Source: Roseofilum casamattae BLCC-M143
GTDB lineage: Bacteria > Cyanobacteriota > Cyanobacteriia > Cyanobacteriales > Desertifilaceae
Length of the DNA: 64,000 nucleotides
Reading direction: 5' to 3'
NCBI RefSeq assembly: GCF_030068455.1
Contig: NZ_JAQOSQ010000001.1
Coordinates: 248,001 to 312,000, forward strand
Part shown: positions 56,574-64,000 of the stretch, one piece after another
How the letters are laid out: every line of letters begins with the position of its first letter
How positions within the stretch are numbered: the first letter of the stretch is position 1
Program-made: the position numbers and the translations under genes
The notes under the pieces: model-generated
Databases searched by the model: none
Told to the model about the DNA's origin: nothing
What the model saw: the letters and a program-made list of their open reading frames with translations, nothing else

Positions 56574-57305
56574 TTAGTTTTCGTTAGAACGGTCTTCAAA
56601 TTGAGGACGACGACGGTTACCACGACGGCGGTTCGGGGCAGGAGTTGGGGCTGGTGCTTCTTCTTGTCCGGGAATAATTTCGCCTTTGAAGACCCAAACT
56701 TTGATGCCGAGAATTCCGTAAATGGTTTGTGCCGTGCGGTAGGCATAGTCAATGTCCGCGCGCAAGGTATGCAGGGGAACTCGTCCTTCCCGCGTCCATT
56801 CGGTACGAGCAATTTCAGCACCGTTGAGACGACCGCTCACTTGAATTTTGATGCCTTGAATACCCGCTCGTTGGGCCCGTTGAATGGCTTGGCGCACGAC
56901 TCGGCGAAAGGAAACCCGACGCTCGAGCTGTTGAGCGATATATTCGGCAAGCAGTCCGGAGTCGGCATCAACGCGAGCAACTTCCACGACATTGATCCGA
57001 ATTTGCCGGTTGCTATCGCCAATTTGCTTTTGTAAGTTGGTGCGCAGGCTTTCAATACCGCTACCTTGACGGCCGACGACGACACCAGGTCGAGCGGTAT
57101 GAATTTCTAGGTCGATTTGATCGGCTTTGCGCTCGATACGAACCTGGGAAATTCCCGCATTATTTAGTTGTTTTTCTACATATTGACGAATCTTAAAGTC
57201 TTCTTGTAAGATTCCAGGATAGTGCTTGGCATCAGCAAACCAGCGAGAGCGGTGTTCTTGCGTGACACCTAAGCGAAAGCCAGTTGGATGTATCTTTTGT
57301 CCCAC
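56574..57305 (-). CDS. rpsC: 30S ribosomal protein S3
   Basis: 243 residues; [20 protein letters not shown], the KH-domain [14 protein letters not shown] and [15 protein letters not shown] Pro/Arg-rich tail closes it. Confidence 0.98.
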   Translation of the reverse strand: MGQKIHPTGFRLGVTQEHRSRWFADAKHYPGILQEDFKIRQYVEKQLNNAGISQVRIERKADQIDLEIHTARPGVVVGRQGSGIESLRTNLQKQIGDSNRQIRINVVEVARVDADSGLLAEYIAQQLERRVSFRRVVRQAIQRAQRAGIQGIKIQVSGRLNGAEIARTEWTREGRVPLHTLRADIDYAYRTAQTIYGILGIKVWVFKGEIIPGQEEAPAPTPAPNRRRGNRRRPQFEDRSNEN

Positions 57306-57339
57306 AAAGTAGTCCTCGTATAGCGTTCGGCAGGGTAGC

Positions 57340-57705
57340 TTAGTCGTCTAGGTTGATTTCAGGGGCGACAGCTACAGTAATATGACAAGTCGGTTTGCGA
57401 ATTTGATAGGCTCGTCCTTGAGCGCGAGGGCGGAAGCGTTTTAGAGCCGGACCGCCGTCGGCAAAGGCTTTGCTGACCACGAGGGTAGCGGGATCTAGGT
57501 CCATGTTGTGCTCGGCGTTGGCAACTGCCGATCGCAAGACTTTTAAGACGGGCTGGCAGGCGCGGTAGGGCATGAACTCGAGGATGATGAGCGCGTCGCG
57601 ATAGGTCTTACCCCGGATTTGGTCGAGAACTCGACGGACTTTGTGGGGAGACATGCGGATGTAACGCGCGATCGCATGAGTTTCTAAAAAAGTATCGATT
57701 GCCAT
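57340..57705 (-). CDS. rplV: 50S ribosomal protein L22
   Basis: 121 residues; [40 protein letters not shown] near the exit-tunnel loop. Confidence 0.98.
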   Translation of the reverse strand: MAIDTFLETHAIARYIRMSPHKVRRVLDQIRGKTYRDALIILEFMPYRACQPVLKVLRSAVANAEHNMDLDPATLVVSKAFADGGPALKRFRPRAQGRAYQIRKPTCHITVAVAPEINLDD

Positions 57706-57727
57706 CGGTTTTGGTTATCCTTACAAA

Positions 57728-58006
<279 letters not shown>

Positions 58007-58027
58007 AAGGCTGTAATTTCTAGTGGA

Positions 58028-58891
58028 TTAAGCTTGACGACCGCCACGACCGCGTTTGGAAGTCCGACGACGGCGACGTACGATCAAGCGATTGCTTTCT
58101 TTATCTTTTTTCCGCGTTTTGGCACCCAGTGCTGGTTTACCCCAAGGCGTAACCGGACCGCTGCGACCGATGGGCGCGCGACCTTCACCACCACCATGGG
58201 GGTGATCCACGGGGTTCATGACGCTACCGCGAACTTGGGGACGGCGACCTTTATGGCGAGTCCGACCGGCTTTTCCGAGGCTAATATTGCGCACTTCGGC
58301 ATTACCGACTTGACCGATGGTGGCGTAGCATTCCCGGCGCACCATGCGAACTTCAGTCGAAGGCAGGCGCAGGGTGACGTAATCTCCTTCTTTGGCAACA
58401 ACTTGCGCTGTTGCTCCTGCGGCTCGAACGATTTGACCGCCGCGACCGGCAACGAGTTCGACGTTGTGAACGCTGGTACCGAGAGGCATATTGCCCAAAG
58501 GCATACAGTTACCGACTTCGATGGGAACGGTTTCGCCAGAGATGACAGTGCTGCCGACTTCTAAACCTCGAGGGTGAAGAATATAGCGCTTTTCACCGTC
58601 GGTATAGAAGAGGAGGGCGATGCGAGCGTTGCGGTTCGGATCGTATTCGATCGCAGCCACTCTAGCCGGGATATTAAACTTGTTACGACGGAAGTCGATG
58701 ACCCGGTAGCGGCGTTTGTGTCCGCCCCCGCGATGGCGACAGGTAATAACTCCTCGGTTGTTGCGCCCTTTCACGCGATGCTTTTTCGCGACCAGGGACT
58801 TCTCCGGCCGGTCTTTCGTCACTTCCGCAAAGTCGGAAACGCTTTGCTGCCGCGTACTTGAGGTATAGGGTTTATAAGATCGAATGCCCAT
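58028..58891 (-). CDS. rplB: 50S ribosomal protein L2
   Basis: 287 residues; [20 protein letters not shown] and the peptidyl-transferase-associated [20 protein letters not shown] with its conserved histidine. Confidence 0.98.
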   Translation of the reverse strand: MGIRSYKPYTSSTRQQSVSDFAEVTKDRPEKSLVAKKHRVKGRNNRGVITCRHRGGGHKRRYRVIDFRRNKFNIPARVAAIEYDPNRNARIALLFYTDGEKRYILHPRGLEVGSTVISGETVPIEVGNCMPLGNMPLGTSVHNVELVAGRGGQIVRAAGATAQVVAKEGDYVTLRLPSTEVRMVRRECYATIGQVGNAEVRNISLGKAGRTRHKGRRPQVRGSVMNPVDHPHGGGEGRAPIGRSGPVTPWGKPALGAKTRKKDKESNRLIVRRRRRTSKRGRGGRQA

Positions 58892-58910
58892 ATAACGTTA
58901 GTTAGGTGAG

Positions 58911-59225
58911 TTAAACTTCGGGGAAGAGAACGATACTGCTATCGGGGGCTAAAGTAACCACAGCTCTTTTGTATCGGGCTTTGTACCCGACAAAGCGGCC
59001 GACTCGCCGTTTTTTCGGAGGGGAGTTGTAGGTGTTGACTTTAGTGACTTTGACTTCAAATAAGCTTTCGATCGCGGCTTTAATTTCCGGTTTGGTTGCT
59101 TCGGGACGGACTTCAAAGACGTATTTGTTGTCTTCTAGGAGTCGGGTTCCTTTTTCGGTAACGATCGGGCGACGGATCAAGTCGGGCAAGCGACGGCTGG
59201 CGTCTGTCGTTGCTTTACTCACCAT
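58911..59225 (-). CDS. rplW: 50S ribosomal protein L23
   Basis: 104 residues; [20 protein letters not shown] and [20 protein letters not shown]. Start lies 11 nt inside the 3' end of rplD, so translation is coupled. Confidence 0.98.
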   Translation of the reverse strand: MVSKATTDASRRLPDLIRRPIVTEKGTRLLEDNKYVFEVRPEATKPEIKAAIESLFEVKVTKVNTYNSPPKKRRVGRFVGYKARYKRAVVTLAPDSSIVLFPEV

Positions 59226-59847
59226 AGACCTCCTGGATTTTTGCTAGAGCTGCATCGGTAGCAACAATTTTGTCAGCATTGAGTATGTCGTAGATGTTGA
59301 GTTGCTCCGCTAAGATCGGTCGCAAGCGGGGAACGTTACGAGCAGACAGATACAGATTCTCGTTGCGCTCGGAAACGATGAGGAGAACTTTGTCAGTATC
59401 TGTGGCTCCCCAACGGCCGATGGCGGCGAGGAGTTCTTTTGTTTTCGGCCGAGCTAGGTTTTCGCTAAAGTCGGTAACGGCGATTAAGTCTTCGCTGCGG
59501 CTCATCAAAGCTGTCGTTAAAGCAAGGCGACGTTCTTTTTTGTTCATTTTGGTTTCGTAGCTTCTCGGCTTCGGACCAAAAATGACACCACCACCTCGCC
59601 ACAGGGGAGAGCGGATCGAACCCGCTCTGGCTCGACCGGTTCCTTTTTGCCGCCAGGGTTTGCGACCGCCACCGCGTACTTCGGCGCGGGTTTTGCTGGA
59701 GGCGGTTCCCTGACGAGCATTGTTGAGCTGACGCACTAGGGCCCGATGGACAACGTGGGCAGCGGTTTCTTCTTTGGCGACTTTCAAGTCGAGGTTGGCG
59801 GTGCCAACGTCTGCTCCCTGCCAATCTTTTGTCGTACAACTAACCAT
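59215..59847 (-). CDS. rplD: 50S ribosomal protein L4
   Basis: 210 residues; [20 protein letters not shown] loop that lines the exit tunnel, and [20 protein letters not shown]. Overlaps rplW. Confidence 0.98.
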   Translation of the reverse strand: MVSCTTKDWQGADVGTANLDLKVAKEETAAHVVHRALVRQLNNARQGTASSKTRAEVRGGGRKPWRQKGTGRARAGSIRSPLWRGGGVIFGPKPRSYETKMNKKERRLALTTALMSRSEDLIAVTDFSENLARPKTKELLAAIGRWGATDTDKVLLIVSERNENLYLSARNVPRLRPILAEQLNIYDILNADKIVATDAALAKIQEVYGE

Positions 59848-59883
59848 GGTTCAATCCTTTGTTTGCGGTGCAGAGCGTGCTGG

Positions 59884-60534
59884 TTATTTGCCCACTTTGT
59901 TGGTGGGGGCAATGCTCAGGAGGGTTCCGGGTTTGCCGGGAACGGAGCCTTTAATCAGCAGTAGGTTGCGATCGGTATCGACGCGCACCACTTCGAGTTT
60001 GCGCACGGTGATCTGAGTGTTTCCTTTCTGTCCCGCCATCCGTTTTCCAGGATAGATACGTCCGGGAGTGGTTCCTGCTCCAGTAGAACCGGGGAGGCGG
60101 TGATTCTTAGAACCGTGGGACATGGGTCCGCGACGGAAGTTGTGGCGCTTTTGATAGCCGGTAAATCCGCGACCGATGCTTTTACCGACGGCATCGATTA
60201 ATTGCCCTTCGGTGAAGATGTCGGCTTTGAGTTCTTGACCGAGTTCGTAAGAGCTGGTGCTATCAATGCGGTATTCGCGCAGATGGCGCAGTCCGGTGTC
60301 GCCAGAGGCAGCTCCTGATTTTTCCAGGTGACCGAGTTCGGGTCGGTTCAGCTTGCGCTTGGGAACGGCATCGTAGCCGATTTGGATGGCGCTGTAGCCA
60401 TCGGTTTCTGGGGTTTTGATTTGGGTAACGGTGCACGGCCCGGCTTGGACGACGGTGACCGGAATAGCGGTTCCGGCTTCCATGTCAAAGATTTGGGTCA
60501 TGCCGACTTTCGTTCCGAGAATACCTACAGACAC
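59884..60534 (-). CDS. rplC: 50S ribosomal protein L3
   Basis: 216 residues from GTG 60534, which gives the canonical N-terminus (M)[16 protein letters not shown]; an open frame runs twelve codons further to 60570. AAGGAG lies about 12 bases before the [23 protein letters not shown] is the central loop. First gene of the S10-type cluster here, since rpsJ is not adjacent. Confidence 0.97.
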   Translation of the reverse strand: MSVGILGTKVGMTQIFDMEAGTAIPVTVVQAGPCTVTQIKTPETDGYSAIQIGYDAVPKRKLNRPELGHLEKSGAASGDTGLRHLREYRIDSTSSYELGQELKADIFTEGQLIDAVGKSIGRGFTGYQKRHNFRRGPMSHGSKNHRLPGSTGAGTTPGRIYPGKRMAGQKGNTQITVRKLEVVRVDTDRNLLLIKGSVPGKPGTLLSIAPTNKVGK

Positions 60535-60570
60535 GAGTGGGGTAGTCTCCTTTTTCTGTACAGACAACAA

Positions 60571-60980
60571 GTGAGCCGCGTCCTAATTGGGGAGTTGGCT
60601 GGTTTTATAAGTTTTTCCCTAAGGGTTATTTGGGTCGGAAGACATTCCAACGCCTATTCAGCCGAACCTGCGGCTTGCTGGTTTAGCAAGACCGAAGCTT
60701 GTGGTTGAATCATTTAGATTAGAATTAAGGCAATAGACCTTAAGACTCGTACAGATTGCCGAGGGTTGAATGGTTCAAACTCGGTTCTCTTGGTACAGCG
60801 CCTGGACTTAAGCCGGTCAAGGCTCAGTATCCTTGGAGCTTTATATCTCCGATTGAGATAGCTCGACGAGCAAGATTCCCAATTTTTGGCGACAAGAAAC
60901 CATTCTATAGCATATTGAAACTGTTGTCTATAAAAATTGCTATCTTTATCTAAAATTTTCGGAGTAGTTTTCAGAAGTAT
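60571..60980. other. 410-bp gene-free interval: leader of the ribosomal cluster
   Basis: No convincing gene. A 65-codon plus-strand ORF is present but looks non-coding. On the minus strand a promoter-like pair lies at 60902-60930, which would give rplC a 5' leader of roughly 360 nt. Several short inverted segments occur, for example around 60660-60700. Confidence 0.5.
60902..60930 (-). promoter_or_regulatory. candidate promoter for the rplC cluster
   Basis: On the minus strand TAGACA (60930-60925) and TAGAAT (60907-60902) are separated by exactly 17 bp, in an AT-rich setting. No stronger candidate was seen closer to rplC. Confidence 0.45.
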
Positions 60981-61223
60981 TTAGGTAATACACCCGTCTT
61001 TTTTCAGAATTCGTTGGGTCGAGGCAGGATGTTTGAGTAAAGCTCCTGCGGGGCGGATCGGGCGCTGGACTAAGTTTCCGCTACAGTTCGGACAGATATA
61101 GTTTAAGATGCTTCCCGCGCAAGTTCGGCAAAACGTACACTCGAAGGTACAGATCGCTGCTTCGTTGGATTGAGGTGGAAGATCTTTGTTGCAACATTCG
61201 CAGTTGGGTCTGAGTTCTAGCAT
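60981..61223 (-). CDS. DUF1272-like zinc-ribbon protein
   Basis: 80 residues from ATG 61223, with AAGGAG eight bases upstream; a longer in-frame start at 61292 lacks such a site. MLELRPNCECCNKDLPP then a ladder of cysteine pairs (C-T-F-E-C-T-F-C, C-P-N-C) matches DUF1272, a small zinc-binding family of unknown role. Divergent from cobA-hemD. Confidence 0.9.
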   Translation of the reverse strand: MLELRPNCECCNKDLPPQSNEAAICTFECTFCRTCAGSILNYICPNCSGNLVQRPIRPAGALLKHPASTQRILKKDGCIT

Positions 61224-61363
61224 ATCATTTTCTCCTTTCGGGGCGATCGCGTACATTGAACTTGCTTCTGTAGCTAGGTTACTCCAATTCATATTGAATC
61301 GATTGAGTTGTGGGTGGCGATCGCGATAGAGTTCAGAATGATGCGATCGATTCTTCGGGTGCT

Positions 61364-62878
61364 ATGACGTTGGGCAAAGTCTATTTAGTCGGCGCGGGGT
61401 TGGGCAGTTTAGATACCCTGACCCTACGAGGTTATCATCTCCTGAAACAAGCAGAAGTTTTGGTGTACGATGCTCTGGTCGATCGCCGTTTATTGGCTGA
61501 AGTCAGTCCGCGCTGCTTGTTGGTGGATGTGGGGAAGCGGGGAGGACAACCGAGTACGCCACAAACGCAGATTAATCGCTTGCTCGCGTACTATTGCCAA
61601 CAAGGACATCAGGTGGTGCGACTGAAAAGTGGAGATCCGTTAATATTCGGTCGCAGCGCTGCGGAATTAGAGGCTTTGGCGACAGAGAATTGCCCGGTAG
61701 AAATTGTGCCAGGGGTTTCTTCCGCGATCGCAGCCCCGACTCTGGCCGGTATTCCTCTCACCGATGCTGAGTTGAGTTCTGGATTTACGGTAGTTTCCGC
61801 GCACAATCCGGAAAGCCTCAATTGGAGTATTTTAGCACGAGTTGACACCTTGGTTTTACTGATGGGAGGGCGATCGCTTCCGGAGATAGTGGCGTTGCTT
61901 TTAGAGAACGGAAAACCCGAGTTTACTCTCGTTGCCATTATCCGCTGGGCTGGGTTTCCCGAGCAAGAAATTTGGCAAGGCACATTAAGAAATATTGTGA
62001 AGTTAACCGCAGGGGAAACCTTGTCGCCAACAGTAATTATTATAGGGAACGTTATTGAAAAGCGATCGCTGTTCTCTAGTCTCGTCCATTTGCCAGATAT
62101 GCCTCTATCCAACCAGACCATTTTAGTCACTCGCTCCGCCGGCCAATCCAGCAATTTTACGCAACTTTTGGAGCAAAAAGGAGCCAGAGTAATTGAGATG
62201 CCTGCGTTAGAAATTGTACCGCCTTCGACCTGGGAATTGATGGATAAGGCGATCGCAAATTTAGCTCAGTTTGATTGGCTTATTCTCACTTCGAGTAATG
62301 CCGTCGAGTATTTCTGGGAACGCTTGAATTTTCATGGGTTGGACAGTCGCGCGCTAGGAAGAATAAAACTGGCTGTTGTCGGCAAGAAAACGGCGTTCGT
62401 GTTGCGCAAAAAAGGACTCGAACCCGACTATATTCCGCCGAACTTTATCGCAGATTCATTAGTGGAGAATTTCCCAGAATCTCTATCGGGAAAACAGTTA
62501 TTATTTCCGCGCGTAGAAACAGGGGGGCGCGAGGTATTAGTTAAAGAATGTACCGAGCAAGGCGCAACCGTTACCGAAGTTCCAGCTTATCAATCTCAAT
62601 GTCCGACAACAGTTCCACCGGAAGCCGCACAAGCATTGCAAAACCAAGAGATTAATATTATTACGTTTGCCAGTTCTAAAACCGTGAAAAATGGCATGAA
62701 ACTTATTCGCGAGTTAGGAAATATTTCTCTCGATTCAGTTTGTATTGCCTCTATCGGCCCGCAAACGTCGAAAACTTGTCTGGAGCTATTGGGACGAGTC
62801 GATATTGAAGCCGAAGAGTATACGCTGGAGGGACTAACTGAGAGTATTATAGAGTGGGTTGGCGATCGCAAAAACTAA
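61364..62878 (+). CDS. cobA-hemD: uroporphyrinogen-III C-methyltransferase fused to uroporphyrinogen-III synthase
   Basis: 504 residues from ATG 61364 (61310 is in frame but adds 18 atypical residues). Residues 1-245 are the SUMT part: VYLVGAGLGSLDTLTLRGYHLL, SGDPLIFGRSAAELEAL, PGVSSAIAAPTLAGIPLTD. It makes precorrin-2 for sirohaem and cobalamin. Residues about 260-500 are HemD: ILVTRSAGQSSNFTQLL, LTSSNAVEYFW, ITFASSKTVKN; this cyclises hydroxymethylbilane. The fusion couples ring closure and first methylation. Consistent with cobH at 23.8 kb. Confidence 0.94.
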   Translation: MTLGKVYLVGAGLGSLDTLTLRGYHLLKQAEVLVYDALVDRRLLAEVSPRCLLVDVGKRGGQPSTPQTQINRLLAYYCQQGHQVVRLKSGDPLIFGRSAAELEALATENCPVEIVPGVSSAIAAPTLAGIPLTDAELSSGFTVVSAHNPESLNWSILARVDTLVLLMGGRSLPEIVALLLENGKPEFTLVAIIRWAGFPEQEIWQGTLRNIVKLTAGETLSPTVIIIGNVIEKRSLFSSLVHLPDMPLSNQTILVTRSAGQSSNFTQLLEQKGARVIEMPALEIVPPSTWELMDKAIANLAQFDWLILTSSNAVEYFWERLNFHGLDSRALGRIKLAVVGKKTAFVLRKKGLEPDYIPPNFIADSLVENFPESLSGKQLLFPRVETGGREVLVKECTEQGATVTEVPAYQSQCPTTVPPEAAQALQNQEINIITFASSKTVKNGMKLIRELGNISLDSVCIASIGPQTSKTCLELLGRVDIEAEEYTLEGLTESIIEWVGDRKN

Positions 62879-62882
62879 GCTA

Positions 62883-63710
62883 ATGAAAACCGACACCCTC
62901 TTCTACAAAATCTTCCAAGAGTTCCCGCAATTTTTCTTTGAACTATGCGGACTGGCGCCAACTACCTCCAATCTCTATACCTTTACGTCTGTTGAAGTGA
63001 AGCAACAGGCCTTTCGCATGGACGGACTCTTTTTACCCAAGTCGAACAACTCCCAACTTCCCCTATACATTACTGAAGTTCAATTCCAACCCGATGACAA
63101 CTTCTACTATCGTCTCTTCAGCGAACTGTTTCTCTACTTAAAACAATACCAACCTCCTCACCCTTGGCAAGTAGTTGTTATTTATCCAAATCGGAATGTC
63201 GAGCGGGAAAACCTCTTACACTTTCGCAATCAATTGTTACTTCCGGAAGTGACTCGGATTTATCTGAACGAACTGGCATCAAATTCATTAGGAACGGGTA
63301 CAATAAAACTGGTGATGGAGAGTCAGTCGAAAGCACCAGAAGTTGCGAAAGCTCTAATCCAACAAGCACGCGCTCGGTTAACCCAAGGTCAAGTTCGGCA
63401 AAACTTAATTGACTTAATCGAGACTATAATCGTGTATAAACTGCCGGAAAAAAGTCGGGAGGAAATTGAAGCGATGTTAGGATTGAGCGACATTAAGCAA
63501 ACAAAGGTATATCAAGAAGCTCTGGCGGAAGGACAGAAAATTGGCGAGGAGCGGGGAGAGCAGCGGGGAGAACAGCGGGGAGAACAGCAGGCAAAGCGCC
63601 AAGCCATTCCGCGCATGGTGAGCTATGGTTTAGCTCCAGATGCGATCGCCCAATTGCTGGATATTCCCCTATCTGCGGTCACTGAAGTCATTGAGCAGCT
63701 AGAGAAATAG
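62883..63710 (+). CDS. DUF2887/Rpn-like nuclease-transposase family protein
   Basis: 275 residues from ATG 62883, four bases after the cobA-hemD stop. MKTDTLFYKIFQEFPQFFFE is the DUF2887 opening; LYITEVQFQPDDNFYYRLFSE carries the PD-(D/E)XK-type E-x-Q site shared with recombination-promoting nucleases. The C-terminus has a short tandem GEQR repeat (about residues 221-236), then a helical VSYGLAPDAIAQLLDIPLSAV segment. These are abundant, mobile-element-like genes in cyanobacteria. Confidence 0.88.
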   Translation: MKTDTLFYKIFQEFPQFFFELCGLAPTTSNLYTFTSVEVKQQAFRMDGLFLPKSNNSQLPLYITEVQFQPDDNFYYRLFSELFLYLKQYQPPHPWQVVVIYPNRNVERENLLHFRNQLLLPEVTRIYLNELASNSLGTGTIKLVMESQSKAPEVAKALIQQARARLTQGQVRQNLIDLIETIIVYKLPEKSREEIEAMLGLSDIKQTKVYQEALAEGQKIGEERGEQRGEQRGEQQAKRQAIPRMVSYGLAPDAIAQLLDIPLSAVTEVIEQLEK

Positions 63711-63800
63711 CTTCTCTATCTCCAATCCGATACATTTCGAGCAGCGGCCTGACTCTGTTACAATCTGTAAAGAAACTGTTAAGGATGTTTAGGGTATTCC

Positions 63801-64000
63801 ATGCGTGTTGCGATCGTTGGAGCGGGGTTAGCCGGGTTATCGACAGCCATCGAGTTAGTCGATGCAGGTCATGAAGTCGAGATCTTTGAATCTCGTGCTT
63901 TTGTTGGCGGAAAAGTTGGCAGTTGGGTTGATAAAGACGGCAACCATCTGGAGATGGGGTTGCATGTTTTCTTCGGCTGCTACTATAACCTGTTTGACCT
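63801..64000 (+). CDS. crtQ: zeta-carotene desaturase, N-terminal part
   Basis: Runs off the right edge; 66 residues visible from ATG 63801. [21 protein letters not shown] is the FAD dinucleotide-binding motif and [20 protein letters not shown] is characteristic of CrtQ/ZDS-type carotene desaturases, which convert zeta-carotene to lycopene. A close relative such as phytoene desaturase cannot be fully excluded from this fragment. Confidence 0.85.
   Translation, partial: MRVAIVGAGLAGLSTAIELVDAGHEVEIFESRAFVGGKVGSWVDKDGNHLEMGLHVFFGCYYNLFD

Noticed and set aside
58034-58564. 176-codon plus-strand ORF opposite rplB
   Set aside because: It lies fully antisense to L2, a strongly conserved gene, and has an Ala/Thr/Gly-rich composition expected from reading the opposite strand.
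60756-60953. 65-codon plus-strand ORF in the rplC leader
   Set aside because: No ribosome site, no family resemblance; the minus-strand promoter-like signals lie inside it. Treated as non-coding.
63540-63595. Possible short CRISPR-like repeat
   Set aside because: Repeats are directly adjacent 12-bp coding units with no spacers; they encode GEQR.

Overview
This 64 kb window is cyanobacterial chromosome. Evidence: many HIP1 octamers (GCGATCGC), the alkane pathway pair ado/aar next to accA and folE, a cobA-hemD fusion, crtQ-like carotene desaturase, a Psb32-like TPM protein, and an S10/spc/alpha ribosomal supercluster with cyanobacterial content (no rpsJ at the head, no rpsN or rpmD inside). 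Moderate GC and the many Uma2 and DUF2887 (Rpn-type) proteins suggest a filamentous non-heterocystous lineage; the genus cannot be fixed from this sequence alone.

Layout. 1-5.4 kb: a truncated hybrid-type sensor kinase on the minus strand, then a TM0106-type RecB-like nuclease, a DUF309 protein and a double-AAA CDC48-like ATPase. 5.4-7.3 kb: an AT-richer, HIP1-poor patch with a SAM methyltransferase, a HEAT-like ORF that looks frameshifted, and coding remnants. 7.3-12.5 kb: a Uma2 protein, a palindromic repeat and a giant 1487-residue membrane protein. 12.6-18 kb: a conserved unknown, then ado, aar, accA and folE (fatty aldehyde, alkane and malonyl-CoA metabolism, pterin synthesis). 18-22.5 kb: a chemosensory block, CheR-TPR, double CheW and methyl-accepting receptor, plus a small conserved-looking ORF. 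22.6-25.7 kb: a possible small ORF or structured leader, a TPM protein, cobH, a PD-(D/E)XK-like protein and a membrane protein ending in a strong terminator. 25.8-28.8 kb: minus-strand run of PRK-like kinase, radC, unknown and MutY-like glycosylase. 28.9-33.1 kb: minus-strand run hisF, small membrane protein, response regulator-GAF, menG/ubiE and DUF445. 33.2-43.5 kb: an accessory stretch with a glycosyltransferase-like protein, a second copy of the palindromic repeat, a protein that reads as two tandem NuiA-like nuclease-inhibitor domains, two Uma2 proteins, an N-formylglutamate-amidohydrolase-like protein, a GlcG/HbpS-like protein, a DUF1778-GNAT toxin-antitoxin pair and a second giant membrane protein. 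43.5-60.6 kb: prfA, rpmE, rpsI, rplM, truA, rplQ, rpoA, rpsK, rpsM, rpmJ, infA, adk, secY and the spc/S10 ribosomal genes up to rplC, all on the minus strand. 61-64 kb: DUF1272 protein, cobA-hemD, a DUF2887 Rpn-like protein and the start of crtQ.

Most of the window is housekeeping or well-known cyanobacterial content. The best candidates for something not well described are the tandem NuiA-like protein (34.3-35.2 kb), the two-copy nested palindromic element lying at 3' ends of convergent genes, the FGase-like/HbpS-like divergent pair, the short ORF/hairpin at 22.6 kb and the 13-residue Lys-rich insertion in ribosomal protein L17. No CRISPR array, tRNA, rRNA or intact insertion sequence was seen.
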